From JABFSM01 sp963762545 (GTDB taxonomy: Bacteria > Gemmatimonadota > Gemmatimonadetes > Gemmatimonadales > GWC2-71-9), in the NCBI GenBank assembly GCA_963762545.1, contig CAVXLC010000004.1, forward strand, positions 1-64,000: a stretch of 64,000 bases of DNA. Direction: 5' to 3'. A program made the translations under genes and the position numbers. Position 1 is the stretch's first letter; each line of letters opens with the position of its first letter. A model generated the notes under the pieces. The model had not been told where the DNA came from, searched no databases, and worked only from the letters and a program-made list of their open reading frames with translations. Positions 17,356 to 26,681 of the stretch are shown here, piece by piece.

Positions 17356-17963
17356 GTCAGGACAGGACCAGGGCGGTGATGGCCGCCGCGCTCGCCGCGG
17401 CGGTGACGGCGGTGGCTCTGGCGCTCGATCCCTGGATCTGGCATCACGTCCAGTATCCTCCCGTCTATGAAAGGGACTGGGGTCGGGCGCTTCGGATATT
17501 CGGCAGCCTCGTGTTCTGGTTCCCGCTGGCCTTTGCGGTGTGGCTGGACCGTAGAGCCCGGGAGCCGCGCCGCGCGGGCACGGCATGGCTGCTGTTGTGG
17601 GGACCGGCTGTGTCCGGGGGCGTCGGGGAGCTGCTCAAGCTGCTGTTCCGGAGGGAGCGGCCCGGCCTTCACGATGGCGCATGGGTGTTTCGGGCGTTTT
17701 CCGACCGCCCCTTCAACACCTCGGCCCTGGGGATGCCGAGCAGTCACGCCACCGTCGCCTTCGGCGGCGCGGTCGTGCTGGCGCGCCTGTTCCCTGGTAC
17801 CGCCCCGGTGGCGTACGGACTCGCCCTCGGTTGCATCGCCACCCGCGTACTGGCCCGGGCCCACTTTGCCAGCGATGTCGTGGTGGGTGCGCTGGTCGGG
17901 TGGGCCGTTGGCGCGCTGCTGTGGAAACGATTCGGTGCACCACGCACCCCGAACCCTCTCTGA
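17352..17963 (+). CDS. PAP2 family membrane phosphatase
   Basis: 203 aa from GTG 17352, which overlaps the AlaX-like stop as GTGA. The type 2 phosphatidic acid phosphatase signature is complete: KLLFRRERPG (KxxxxxxRP), MPSSHATVAFGG (PSGH-like block, here PSSH) and TRVLARAHFASDVVVG (SRxxxxxHxxxD-like). Transmembrane helices flank these blocks, with the active site expected on the outer face. Likely substrates are undecaprenyl pyrophosphate or phosphatidate-type lipids, which the motifs cannot distinguish. The SCO1-like gene follows six bases downstream. Confidence 0.88.
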   Translation: MSQDRTRAVMAAALAAAVTAVALALDPWIWHHVQYPPVYERDWGRALRIFGSLVFWFPLAFAVWLDRRAREPRRAGTAWLLLWGPAVSGGVGELLKLLFRRERPGLHDGAWVFRAFSDRPFNTSALGMPSSHATVAFGGAVVLARLFPGTAPVAYGLALGCIATRVLARAHFASDVVVGALVGWAVGALLWKRFGAPRTPNPL

Positions 17964-17969
17964 GATTCC

Positions 17970-18581
17970 ATGCGCATTCGACTCACGGTGGCCCTGCTGG
18001 TCCTCGCCGCGTGCACACCCGGACAGCCGCCGGTTCGGCTTGCGGACCTGAAGGGCCCGCGACTGGTCAACGCCGTTCCGCTTCCGCGGCTGGTGCTCGA
18101 ACGGGCACCCGGCACGCCCTACGATCTGGCGGCCGAGTCGAAAGGCAAGCTCACATTCGTCTTCTTCGGCTACACCAATTGTCCCGACGTGTGTCCCCTC
18201 CACATGGCCAACCTCGCCGCGGCGCTCAAGACCCTCCCGGAGGACACCCGGCGGCAGGTGCGGGTGGTATTCGTGACTACCGACCCGGCGCGGGACACGC
18301 CGGTCCGGCTGAGCGCCTGGCTGGCCCAATTCGATTCCAGCTTCGTGGGTGTGAGCGGCACCCCGGCGTCGCTGGAGGCGGCGCAGCGCGGGCTCGGCAT
18401 GCCGATGGCCACCCGTGACAGCGAGGTGCCCGATACCGGCGGGTACACGATGTCCCACGGCGCCCACCTCTGGGCCTTCACGCCGGACGATTCGGCCCAC
18501 GTGGTCTACCCCATGGGGATTCAGCGGGACGATCTGGCCGCGGACATTCCCAAGCTGCTGCGGCTCTGGCCCGGACATTGA
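17970..18581 (+). CDS. SCO1/SenC-like copper chaperone lipoprotein
   Basis: 203 aa. The lipobox LAAC puts the lipidated Cys at residue 15, so it is membrane-anchored in the periplasm. The thioredoxin-like domain shows VFFGYTNCPDVCPLHMANL with the copper pair C71 and C75 and a distal His in YTMSHGAHLWAF (H163 or H166), the ligand set used by SCO1 to load the CuA site of cytochrome oxidase. The gene lies between PAP2 and CopC/CopD genes on the same strand, making a copper-handling run. Confidence 0.9.
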   Translation: MRIRLTVALLVLAACTPGQPPVRLADLKGPRLVNAVPLPRLVLERAPGTPYDLAAESKGKLTFVFFGYTNCPDVCPLHMANLAAALKTLPEDTRRQVRVVFVTTDPARDTPVRLSAWLAQFDSSFVGVSGTPASLEAAQRGLGMPMATRDSEVPDTGGYTMSHGAHLWAFTPDDSAHVVYPMGIQRDDLAADIPKLLRLWPGH

Positions 18582-18610
18582 GTGCCGGGCCTCGCGATTA
18601 TCTTTCTCCC

Positions 18611-18973
18611 ATGACGAAAATCCTTCATTTCGCCGGCCTCGGCGCCCTCGTGGCACTGGGCACCGCCGCCATGTTCCACAACCACCTGGTCAAGAGCAGC
18701 CCGGCCGCCGGGGAGGCGCTCAAGGCATCCCCCGCGGAAGTCCGGCTCTGGTTCAACGAGCGGCCGGAGGTTGCCTTCACCAGCGTGACGCTGCTCACCG
18801 CGGACAGCACGAAGATCGTCACTATCAAGGCCGTGCAGACCAATGACTCCCTGGCCGTCGCCGCGCCGCTGCCCTCGCCACTCAAGCCGGGGTCGTATCT
18901 GGTGACCTGGCGGACGGCCGGAAGCGACGGGCACGCGATCCGGGGCACCTACGGGTTCAGCATCACTCCGTGA
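18611..18973 (+). CDS. CopC-domain periplasmic copper-binding protein
   Basis: 120 aa from ATG 18611; a TTG overlapping the previous stop (18578) is an alternative start, because the ATG lacks a clear ribosome site. After a hydrophobic export segment the mature protein has H-N-H-L near its start (H23, H25) and KSSPAAGEALKASPAEVRLWFNE, typical of the CopC beta-sandwich, then YLVTWRTAGSDGHAIRGTYGF with the conserved DGH. The N-terminal His motif and DGH would form the Cu(II) site. The GTG of the CopD gene overlaps its stop. Confidence 0.88.
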   Translation: MTKILHFAGLGALVALGTAAMFHNHLVKSSPAAGEALKASPAEVRLWFNERPEVAFTSVTLLTADSTKIVTIKAVQTNDSLAVAAPLPSPLKPGSYLVTWRTAGSDGHAIRGTYGFSITP

Positions 18974-19917
18974 ACGATTCGTACACCCTGCTCGATGCGG
19001 TCTATGCGGCCGCTCGGTGGGGCTGGTACGTCGCGGTATTCCTCCTTCTGGGCGCGGGCAGTTACGCGCCCTTTCTCTTTCGGCGACGGACCGCGCTCGA
19101 AGCGACCGACCCGGATGTCGCCACGGCCCTGTCCCGGCGCGCGGCCCGGATCGGGCTCGGTGCCGCCGTGGCGCTGCTCGTCTTCACGGCCCTCCGGCTC
19201 TACCTCCAGGCCCGGACCCTGATTGATCCGGATGAGCCGGTCACCGGCGAGCTGCTCAGGGCGGTCCTTCAGAGCGCCTGGGGCCTGGGCTGGCAGCGCC
19301 AGGGCGCGCTGGCGTTGCTCGCGGCGCTGGCTTTCGGCGCCGCGGTGGCCGGCTCGCGGTTCGGATGGATGGTGAGCAGCGCCGCCGGGGGTGGACTCGG
19401 GCTGGTCTCCGGCATGACCGGTCACGCGGTGACCGAGCGGGCCGGATCCCTGGGGTGGATTCTCGACGCGGCCCACGTCTGGGCCGGCGGGTTCTGGCTG
19501 GGCGGCCTGGCCGTGATGCTGCTGGCCGGCCTGAGCGCCTGCCGCGGACTTCCGGCCGAGCGCCGGATGCCGCTGATCCGCTCGCTGGTCGGAGACTTCT
19601 CGAGGCGGGCCCTGATCTTCGCGCCGCTCGCCATCGGCCTCGGCGCGTGGCTCGCCATACGATACCTCGGGTGGAGCTGGCCGCTCCACTTGTTCGGCAG
19701 CGGCTACACCTCGGCCCTCGGGGTCAAACTGGGCCTCCTGGTGATCATCGCCGCGCTGGGGGCGTTCAACTGGCGGGTGGCTCAGCCGGGCCTGGTCCAT
19801 CACTCGGGCGAACGGCGTTTCCGAAAATCCGGGGCGCTCGAAGTCGGGTTCGGAGCCCTCCTCCTGCTCGCCACAGCCGTTCTCGTCGCGCTCCCATTCC
19901 CGGGGGAACACTCCTGA
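18970..19917 (+). CDS. CopD family copper import/resistance membrane protein
   Basis: 315 aa, starting at GTG 18970 that overlaps the CopC stop. About eight hydrophobic helices are visible, including WYVAVFLLLGAGSYAPFLF and LGAAVALLVFTALRLYLQ. The PcoD/CopD signature is SGMTGHAV, then ILDAAHVWAGGFWLGGLAVM, whose His residues are probable copper ligands. CopC and CopD commonly pass copper from periplasm to inner membrane; here they directly follow a SCO1-like chaperone, so supply of copper to the oxidase is a reasonable reading. Confidence 0.88.
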   Translation: MNDSYTLLDAVYAAARWGWYVAVFLLLGAGSYAPFLFRRRTALEATDPDVATALSRRAARIGLGAAVALLVFTALRLYLQARTLIDPDEPVTGELLRAVLQSAWGLGWQRQGALALLAALAFGAAVAGSRFGWMVSSAAGGGLGLVSGMTGHAVTERAGSLGWILDAAHVWAGGFWLGGLAVMLLAGLSACRGLPAERRMPLIRSLVGDFSRRALIFAPLAIGLGAWLAIRYLGWSWPLHLFGSGYTSALGVKLGLLVIIAALGAFNWRVAQPGLVHHSGERRFRKSGALEVGFGALLLLATAVLVALPFPGEHS

Positions 19918-20027
19918 GGAGGGCTGGCCCCGGGTTTGCCACCTGAGGGCCGCTGTCCGCCTCCCACAACGAGTTGGGCCCTCCGGGGCTCCGCGGTGGC
20001 GGCCCCGACCACCTCGGAGAATGCACA

Positions 20028-20693
20028 ATGCGACTGCAAACACTGGCCTTCCGCACCGCCCTCGGCCTGACCCTGCTGGTTCCCGGGACTCTCCCGGCCC
20101 AGGTGGGAATCGCGGCACGGGCATCAACGCTCGGCATAGGCGCGGAGGTTTCCTACCGCCTGAACCGGATGGTAGGCATCCGGGTCGGGGGCAACTACCT
20201 CAAATTCTCGCGGGATGCCTCGATCCAGAACATCGACTATCACCTGACTCCCCGGTTCGAGAGCGGCACCGCGATCGTCGACCTCTATCCCATCGGTGGG
20301 GCGCTCCATCTCTCGGGCGGCTTCCTGCTCAATCACAACGAAGGCACGATGGTGGCCCGTCTGAACCAGAACATCCAGATCGGGGGAAACACTTATACCC
20401 CCGACCAGATCGGATCGTTGACCGGTACGGTCGATTTCCGGAAGACGGCGCCGTACGTCGGGCTCGGGCTGGCGGGGCGCGGCAGCGTAGCGTTCCTGCT
20501 GGATCTGGGTGTCGGCATCACGGGCACGCCCCGGGTCAACCTGGTGGGCCAGACACCGCTGACCGGCTCCGCCAAGGCCACCTTCGACGCCGACGTCGCG
20601 CAGGAGCTGGCCCAGGTTCGGGCCGACATCGACGGGAAGTCCTACCTCAAGTTCCACCCGGTGCTGTCGCTGGGCTTGAAGATCGGGTTCTGA
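20028..20693 (+). CDS. Outer-membrane beta-barrel protein of unknown function
   Basis: 221 aa from ATG 20028 with GGAGA about nine bases upstream; signal peptide to LPAQ. The mature sequence (GIAARASTLGIGAEVSYRLN, GIRVGGNYLKFSRD, TAIVDLYPIGGALHLSGGFLLN, YVGLGLAGRGSVAFLLDLGVG, LKFHPVLSLGLKIGF) is regular short-strand barrel sequence with a terminal Phe. A soluble helix (ADVAQELAQVRADIDG) sits before the last strands. It is a monocistronic unit as far as I see. No specific homologue recognised. Confidence 0.7.
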   Translation: MRLQTLAFRTALGLTLLVPGTLPAQVGIAARASTLGIGAEVSYRLNRMVGIRVGGNYLKFSRDASIQNIDYHLTPRFESGTAIVDLYPIGGALHLSGGFLLNHNEGTMVARLNQNIQIGGNTYTPDQIGSLTGTVDFRKTAPYVGLGLAGRGSVAFLLDLGVGITGTPRVNLVGQTPLTGSAKATFDADVAQELAQVRADIDGKSYLKFHPVLSLGLKIGF

Positions 20694-20791
20694 GGGCCGG
20701 TCCCCGCCGGGGCCTGCCGCTGGACGGGCGCGATTCGGACTCGTTATGCTTGGACCGCCATGAATCGCCCCGAGTACCTGAAGCCGCTGCC

Positions 20792-21727
20792 ATGATGACA
20801 CCGGCCTCGCCCCGCGCGCGGGCCGCCTCCCACGTCCTGCTGGTCGAGCCGGTCAATTTCCGTTACAACCGGGAAACCGGTGCGACCAACGCGTTCCAGA
20901 CCGCGCCGGGGGCAGAGGAGGAAGCGGCGCTCTCCAAGCTGGCCGTCGAGCAGCACCACCGGCTGCGCGATCTCCTGCTGGAGCACGGAGTGGTGGTGAC
21001 GCTGGCCCGCAGTCTGGCCGCGAGTCCGGACGCGCCGTTCTGCAACAACTGGTTCTCGACCCACCCCGCGGACGACAGCGCCCCCGCGACCCTGGTGCTC
21101 TATCCGCTGCTGGCCGAGAATCGCCGGCTCGAGCGACGCGGGGATCTGGTGGACCTGCTCCGTCCCGCGTACCCGCGGGTGGTCGATCTCTCGCCCAACG
21201 AGCGCAAAGCGCGCTTCCTGGAGAGCACCGGAAGCCTGGTGCTGGACCACGACACCCGAACCGCCTACGCCGCGCTCTCACCCCGCACGGATTTCTCGCT
21301 CGCATCGGAGTGGGCCGGGCGGCTGGGCTACGACCTGGTGGCCTTTACCGCGGTGGACCGGAACGGCGTGCCCTTCTACCACACCAACGTCCTGATGTTC
21401 ATCGGGCACGGGGTGGCGGGGATCTGTCTCGAATCGATTCGCTCGAACAGCGAGCGGCGGGCGGTCGAGGAGCGGCTGCTCCGGGACCGGAAGGAAGTGC
21501 TGCCGCTGACGCAGGAACAGACCGCCAACTTCTGTGGCAACTGTCTGGCGCTCTCGTCGGGGGACGGGACCCCGCTCTTCGTCATGTCGAGTCAGGCCTG
21601 GCGGCACTTTTCCGACGCCGAGCGGGCGACGCTCCAGCGCCACGGGACGATTCTCCACACCGAGCTCTCGGCGTTCGAAACACTGGGCGGAGGCTCGGCG
21701 CGCTGCCTGGTGGCCGAGCTTTTCTAG
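20792..21727 (+). CDS. Citrulline/arginine deiminase-like amidino hydrolase (CtlX-type)
   Basis: 311 aa from ATG 20792 (a second ATG follows at once). Guanidine-modifying (pentein) fold: HVLLVEPVNFRYNRETGATNAFQ near the N-terminus is characteristic of the CtlX/arginine-deiminase-related group, which hydrolyses citrulline or related ureido/guanidino compounds. Catalytic candidates are the Asn/Asp-rich NNWFSTHPADD (85-95), H197 in YHTNVLMFIG, and C251 (or C248) in NFCGNC. The ATG overlaps a possible 11-codon reading frame (20760-20795). Its 3' end overlaps the convergent amino acid permease by four bases, so amino acid uptake and breakdown genes face each other. Confidence 0.82.
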   Translation: MMTPASPRARAASHVLLVEPVNFRYNRETGATNAFQTAPGAEEEAALSKLAVEQHHRLRDLLLEHGVVVTLARSLAASPDAPFCNNWFSTHPADDSAPATLVLYPLLAENRRLERRGDLVDLLRPAYPRVVDLSPNERKARFLESTGSLVLDHDTRTAYAALSPRTDFSLASEWAGRLGYDLVAFTAVDRNGVPFYHTNVLMFIGHGVAGICLESIRSNSERRAVEERLLRDRKEVLPLTQEQTANFCGNCLALSSGDGTPLFVMSSQAWRHFSDAERATLQRHGTILHTELSAFETLGGGSARCLVAELF

Positions 21728-23040
21728 CGTGGGGAAAGCGGCTTCTTGCGTTCCGACAGTCCGTAGTGCAGCGAGGCCAGCGCCACCACCACTACCATGA
21801 TCACCGCTTCCCGCGCACTCACCTGGGTGGCGACCACGATCATACCCAGAACACCGAGCCCCGCGAAGAGCGTTCCGGCCGGCAGTCGGAACGCGGCCGG
21901 CGGCGCGGCCCGGGCCGTAGCGTCTCGCGATCGCAGCACGGGGAGCGCCGCGCACACCAGTCCATAGGTAATCAGTCGGGCCACCACCGACAGCGTGAGG
22001 TTCTGGAGGAAGCTCCCGCTCGCGGCCAGCGCCCACACCAGCGCGGCATAGCAGAGAATCGAGACGTAGGGTGTCCGGAATCGGCGGTGCACCGCCGCGA
22101 ACGCGCCGGGCAGGTCGCGCTGCTCGGCCATGGCAAACGTGAGGCGCGGCGAGTTCACCATCCCACCGGCCAGGTAGCCGAAGGTGGACAGCAGGGCGCA
22201 GACGGCCATGAACAGCCCGCCTCCGGGGCCAAGGAACACCCGAGCGGCCGCGGACAGCGGGCGCGCCTCCACCACCGGGTCGGGCAGCGTCCAGGTGACC
22301 ACCACCTGCACCAGGGAATAGAGGAGCGCCGAGGCGATGAGCGCGACGAAGAGGGCCACCGGCGCGTCCTTCTCGGGGTGCTTCGCCTCGGCGAGGGGCA
22401 TCAGCGCCGCCTCGAAGCCGCCGTACGCGAAGACCAGGATCAGGAGCGTCTCGAGCCAGGGGTGGATGCCGGGAGGCCTCGGCGCTGCGGCCACTGCCCC
22501 GTGGCTCGCCATCCAGACAAACCCGATGACCAGGAAGATGCCCAGCGCTCCGAGCTTGGCCGCGGCGAGCAGGCTGCTCACCCGCGACCCTTGCCCCACG
22601 CCCCGGTAGTTCACCAGGGCCAGTCCGGCGATGAGCCCGCCCAGCACGGCCACCCCCGCCGCGGGGCGGCTGAAGCCGGACCAGAATTCGCCCAGATAGA
22701 TGACGAAGAGGTTGGCGACCGTAGCTGCGGCGGTGAGCCGCGTGAGGTACGCCATCCAGCCGGTCTGGATGCCGGCGTACCGGCCAAACGTCGCTCGGAC
22801 GTACAGATAGGGACCGCCGGCGCCACGGAATCGGGAGGCTACCTCCGCGAAACAGGCGATGATCACCCCGATCAGGGCCGCCGACACGACCCATCCCCAC
22901 GGCGCGGCCGACCCCAGCTTTCCCGCAATGACGGAAGGCAGCCCGTAAATCGCGCTGCCGATCACCCCGTTGATGACCAGGCCGACCAGGGCCCATCGCC
23001 CGATGGTCCGAACCAGGTCCGGACGCGCCGGCTCGGTCAC
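21724..23040 (-). CDS. APC superfamily amino acid permease
   Basis: 438 aa from a GTG start, 12 predicted transmembrane helices. APC marks: WALVGLVINGVIGSAIYGLPS in helix 1 with the unwound GSAIYG motif, CFAEVASRFRGAGGPYLYVRATFG in helix 2-3, and the cytosolic PEKDAP loop (AEAKHPEKDAPVALF). Substrate is not readable from sequence. It is convergent with the CtlX-type gene, overlapping it by four bases, which may be coincidental packing. Confidence 0.88.
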   Translation of the reverse strand: MTEPARPDLVRTIGRWALVGLVINGVIGSAIYGLPSVIAGKLGSAAPWGWVVSAALIGVIIACFAEVASRFRGAGGPYLYVRATFGRYAGIQTGWMAYLTRLTAAATVANLFVIYLGEFWSGFSRPAAGVAVLGGLIAGLALVNYRGVGQGSRVSSLLAAAKLGALGIFLVIGFVWMASHGAVAAAPRPPGIHPWLETLLILVFAYGGFEAALMPLAEAKHPEKDAPVALFVALIASALLYSLVQVVVTWTLPDPVVEARPLSAAARVFLGPGGGLFMAVCALLSTFGYLAGGMVNSPRLTFAMAEQRDLPGAFAAVHRRFRTPYVSILCYAALVWALAASGSFLQNLTLSVVARLITYGLVCAALPVLRSRDATARAAPPAAFRLPAGTLFAGLGVLGMIVVATQVSAREAVIMVVVVALASLHYGLSERKKPLSPR

Positions 23041-23070
23041 CGGCGCTCTGCGCCGTGGGCGCCGGTCACG

Positions 23071-24426
23071 TCACCTCGGCTTCACAGGGTGAGCCTGAAG
23101 CCAGTCGAGCGCCAGGTTGGCGAGCGTCCGGACCCCGACCGGCAGCGCCGCCTCATCCGCGAAGAATGAGGGGGAGTGATTGCGCGGAGCCGTCGCCGGA
23201 TCGCTGCCCTTGGGAACAATCCCCAGGAAGATGAACAGCCCGGGCACCTTCTGCTGGTAATAGGAAAAATCCTCGGAGGGAGTGAGGAGCCCACCCATCG
23301 AGACATTTGCATCGCCGGCCACCCGCCTCAGCGTGGGCAGCATCTCGGCGGTGAGCGCGGGGTCGTTGACCGTTACCGGATAGTTGCCGGTGCCGAAATC
23401 CACCGTGCCGGTGGCACCGGCACTCTGCGCGATCAATTCGACGGTGCGGCGAATGCGCGCCTTGATGTCCGTGCGCATGGCCTCGTCGAAGGTCCGGACC
23501 GTCCCCTCCATGATCACGCTGTCGGGGATGATGTTGCCCCGGTTGCCGCCCTGCATCCTCCCGACGGTGATGATGGCCGGCTGATCGGTCACGTTGATCT
23601 GCCGGCTGGCGATGGTCTGCAGCCCCAGCACCACCTGCGACGCTACCACGATCGGATCCACTCCGCCCCAGGGCTGCGCGCCGTGGGTCTGGCGGCCCCG
23701 GATGACGATATTGAGCTGGTCCGCCGCCGCCATGGCGGGACCGGAGCGATAGGTGATGCTGCCCACCGGACCGGGCCAGACGTGGAGCCCGAAGATCGCG
23801 CCGGGCACCGGGTTCTCCAGCGCCCCTTCTTCGATCATGAGGCCCGCGCCCCCTTGCTCACCCCGAGGCGCCCCTTCTTCGGCGGGTTGAAAGATGAATT
23901 TCACCGTGCCGGGGATGTCCGCCTTCATCCCGGCGAGGACCTCGGCGACACCCATGAGGATGGCGACATGGTTGTCGTGCCCGCAGGCGTGCATCACCCC
24001 CACTTCCTGCCCGTTGAACTCGGTGCGCACCGTGGACTTGAACGGCAGGTCGACCTGCTCGGTGACGGGGAGCGCGTCCATGTCGGCGCGGAGGGCCACG
24101 ACCGGACCCGGCTTGCCGCCCCGCAGCACACCCACGACACCGGTGTGCGCCACGCCGGTCCGGACTTCGAGTCCGAGCCGGGTCAGGTGATCCGCCACCA
24201 GCTTTGCAGTCCGCACCTCGCGATTCGAGAGCTCGGGATGCTGGTGGATGTCGCGCCGCCATGCCACCACGCTCGGCAGCACCCGCTCGGTACCCACGTC
24301 GATCGCGCGGGCCAGGCGAGCCTGTTGCGTCTGGGCCGGAAGCACCATTGGGACACTGAGGACGGCGAAGACCGTGAGGACGGTTCGCCGGCTGTGCCTC
24401 TTTGCGTCCGTGCGTCTCTGCGTCAT
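23071..24426 (-). CDS. Secreted M20D amidohydrolase (N-acyl-amino acid / IAA-conjugate hydrolase type)
   Basis: 451 aa from ATG 24426, where a signal sequence begins (SRRTVLTVFAVLSVPMVLPAQ); AAAGGGA lies upstream. The metallopeptidase domain holds WRRDIHQHPELSNREVRTAK, ALRADMDALPV (metal Asp), MHACGHDNHVAILMG (Cys and His ligands), FIFQPAEEGAPRG (Glu pair) and HGAQPWGGVDP in the dimerisation domain, all diagnostic of M20D hydrolases such as ILR1, hippuricase and aminobenzoyl-glutamate hydrolase. Length is normal for the family plus a signal peptide. It is transcribed away from the S9 peptidase gene. Confidence 0.9.
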   Translation of the reverse strand: MTQRRTDAKRHSRRTVLTVFAVLSVPMVLPAQTQQARLARAIDVGTERVLPSVVAWRRDIHQHPELSNREVRTAKLVADHLTRLGLEVRTGVAHTGVVGVLRGGKPGPVVALRADMDALPVTEQVDLPFKSTVRTEFNGQEVGVMHACGHDNHVAILMGVAEVLAGMKADIPGTVKFIFQPAEEGAPRGEQGGAGLMIEEGALENPVPGAIFGLHVWPGPVGSITYRSGPAMAAADQLNIVIRGRQTHGAQPWGGVDPIVVASQVVLGLQTIASRQINVTDQPAIITVGRMQGGNRGNIIPDSVIMEGTVRTFDEAMRTDIKARIRRTVELIAQSAGATGTVDFGTGNYPVTVNDPALTAEMLPTLRRVAGDANVSMGGLLTPSEDFSYYQQKVPGLFIFLGIVPKGSDPATAPRNHSPSFFADEAALPVGVRTLANLALDWLQAHPVKPR

Positions 24427-24600
24427 GGGGTCCCTTTCAAGGAACGTCGCCGATTCGAGTGAGCGTGAAATTGCGCAACCCACCACTGTTGAGCGTGAGC
24501 CCGGTGACTGGCGCAGAGCGGGAATTCTTCGCCGAGCCCGGCTCGGGCCACCAGCGAATCGCCCCGGACCGATCATGGCACCGATCCTGGAACGCGGTGG

Positions 24601-24630
24601 TTGTGCGGGGAGCGGGACGCGCCGTACTAT
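24601..24630 (+). promoter_or_regulatory. Possible promoter for the S9 peptidase gene
   Basis: TTGTGC (24601-24606), an 18-base spacer and TACTAT (24625-24630), 42 bases before the ATG at 24672. Both boxes are imperfect matches to sigma70 consensus. It lies in the 245-base gap between divergent peptidase genes, which otherwise shows nothing. Confidence 0.4.
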
Positions 24631-24671
24631 AGTCGGGATCATAGTGTCTCGCCCCCCGAGGAACCAGACCC

Positions 24672-26681
24672 ATGCGACCGTCCCTGCACCGGCTGTTGCC
24701 GGCCTTCCTGACCGTGCTCCCTGCCTCCCTCCCGGCCCAGAGCCAGCGCATCATCGTCGTGAGCGACCTGGCGGCGCTCAAGACCGTGGGGTTGCCTCGG
24801 CTCAGCCCCGACGGGAAGCAGGTGGCCTATTCCCTCTCGACCGCCGACTCCAAGAAGGACCGGAACACCACCCGCATCTGGATGTCTCAGATGGCGGGGG
24901 GGCCGGCAATCCCGATGACCGGCGCCGGCCAGCCGGGCTCGAACCCCCGATGGAGCCCCGACGGGAAGTACCTCGCATTCACCGGCGCGCGAAACGGGGG
25001 AGAAGCCCAGGTCTGGACCCTCAACCGCCTGGGCGGCGAGGCGGAACAGCTCACGTCGGTCAAGCAGGGAGTCGATGACTTCGAATGGTCCCCCGACGGA
25101 TCCCGCGTGCTGCTGATGGTGCGGGATCCCAAGCCCGAGCGCCCCAAGGGCGACAGCGCCAATCCGGAGACGCCGGAGCCGGTGGTGGTGGACCGGCTCC
25201 AGTTCAAACGCGATGTGACCGGCTATCTCGACCGCCGCCGGACCCACCTGTACGTCTTCGACGTCATGACGAGGAAGCTCACCCAGATAACCTCGGGAGA
25301 CTTCGACGATTCGGACCCGGCCTGGTCGCCCGACGGCACGCTGGTGGCCTTCGTCAGCAACCGCACCGAGGAGCCCGACAACAACCGGAACTCCGACATC
25401 TGGGTCGTCGGGGCGGACAACACCGACCAGGGCCGGACGCTCCGGCGCGTGACCACGAACCCGGGATCGGACGAGTCGCCGGCCTGGAGCCCGGACGGCC
25501 GGAGCCTCGCGTACCTCACCACGATCGACGTCCCGGCGATGTGGTACGCCACCCGGCACCTCGCGGTGATTCCGTCGGCGGGCGGCACTCCCGTCCTGCC
25601 GACCAGGTCCCTGGACCGCAACGTGTCGTCGCCCCGCTACTCACCCGACGGGAAGGAGATCTACTTCATCCTGGAGGACGGCGGCGCGTCCCATCTGGCG
25701 AGGATTCCCTCCGGCGGTGGTCCGGTGACGCGGGTGGTCGGCGGACTCCGGAGCGTGGGCGCGTACGACATCGCGCCCGACGGCCGGATCGTGGTCCGCG
25801 TCGCGGAGACCGGCTTTCCCGGTGAATTGTTCACGCTGACGTCGGCGACGGCCCCGGCGCGGCTCACCCATGCCAACGACTCGCTCCTGGCGACGCTGCG
25901 GCTCGCCCAGGTCGAGAACATCCACTTCAAGAGCCGGGACGGGACCGACATCGAGGGGTTCCTCTACTACCCGGTCGGCTATGACCGGTCGCTCCGGTAT
26001 CCGACTCTGCTGCGGATCCACGGAGGACCGGTCTCCCAGTTCGAGGCGGCCTTCAATTTCGAGGCCCAGCTCCTCGCCGCCAACGGCTACGCGGTGGTGA
26101 CGGTCAACCCGCGGGGATCGTCGGGATACGGCCAGGCGTTTTCGCAGGCCATCTTCGCCGACTGGGGTCACAAGGATTTCGAGGACGTGATGGCGGGCGT
26201 GGATTACGCCATCGCGCAGGGAGTCGCCGACTCCACCCGGCTCGGCGTGGGAGGCTGGTCCTACGGCGGCATCCTGACCAACTACGTTATTACCAAGAGC
26301 ACCCGGTTCAAGGGGGCCATCAGCGGGGCCAGCGAGGCACTGATCGTGGGCAACTACGGACACGACCACTATCAGCGCGAGTACGAAGAAGAGCTGGGCC
26401 TGCCCTGGCAGAACCGCGCCGCCTACGAGCGGCTTTCCAGCTTCAACGACGTCGAGAAGATCGTCACGCCGACCCTCTGGATCGGCGGCGCGGAGGACTG
26501 GAATGTGCCGATCCTCAATTCGGAGCAGATGTATCAGGCGATGCGGCGGCTGGGCCGGCAGACCCAGCTGGTGGTGTATCCGGGCGAGCACCACGGCATC
26601 GCGCGGCTCAGCTTTCAGCGCGACCGGCTGGAGCGCTATCTGGCCTGGTACGGCAAATACGTGAAGGGCGCGACGCCCTAG
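24672..26681 (+). CDS. Secreted S9 family prolyl oligopeptidase-like peptidase
   Basis: 669 aa, signal peptide to LPAQ. The N-terminal beta-propeller has WD40/PD40-like units (LSPDGKQVAYS, WSPDGKYLAFTG, WSPDGSRVLL, WSPDGTLVAFVS, WSPDGRSLAYL, YSPDGKEIYFI). The C-terminal alpha/beta hydrolase domain starts about residue 415 with RIHGGP and NPRGSSGYGQ; the nucleophile is S530 in GGWSYGG, the acid is in the GGAEDWNVP block (about residue 608), and the His in EHHGI (about 640). The architecture is that of acylaminoacyl/dipeptidyl peptidases, cutting small peptides in the periplasm. The last four bases overlap the convergent histidine kinase gene. Confidence 0.93.
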   Translation: MRPSLHRLLPAFLTVLPASLPAQSQRIIVVSDLAALKTVGLPRLSPDGKQVAYSLSTADSKKDRNTTRIWMSQMAGGPAIPMTGAGQPGSNPRWSPDGKYLAFTGARNGGEAQVWTLNRLGGEAEQLTSVKQGVDDFEWSPDGSRVLLMVRDPKPERPKGDSANPETPEPVVVDRLQFKRDVTGYLDRRRTHLYVFDVMTRKLTQITSGDFDDSDPAWSPDGTLVAFVSNRTEEPDNNRNSDIWVVGADNTDQGRTLRRVTTNPGSDESPAWSPDGRSLAYLTTIDVPAMWYATRHLAVIPSAGGTPVLPTRSLDRNVSSPRYSPDGKEIYFILEDGGASHLARIPSGGGPVTRVVGGLRSVGAYDIAPDGRIVVRVAETGFPGELFTLTSATAPARLTHANDSLLATLRLAQVENIHFKSRDGTDIEGFLYYPVGYDRSLRYPTLLRIHGGPVSQFEAAFNFEAQLLAANGYAVVTVNPRGSSGYGQAFSQAIFADWGHKDFEDVMAGVDYAIAQGVADSTRLGVGGWSYGGILTNYVITKSTRFKGAISGASEALIVGNYGHDHYQREYEEELGLPWQNRAAYERLSSFNDVEKIVTPTLWIGGAEDWNVPILNSEQMYQAMRRLGRQTQLVVYPGEHHGIARLSFQRDRLERYLAWYGKYVKGATP

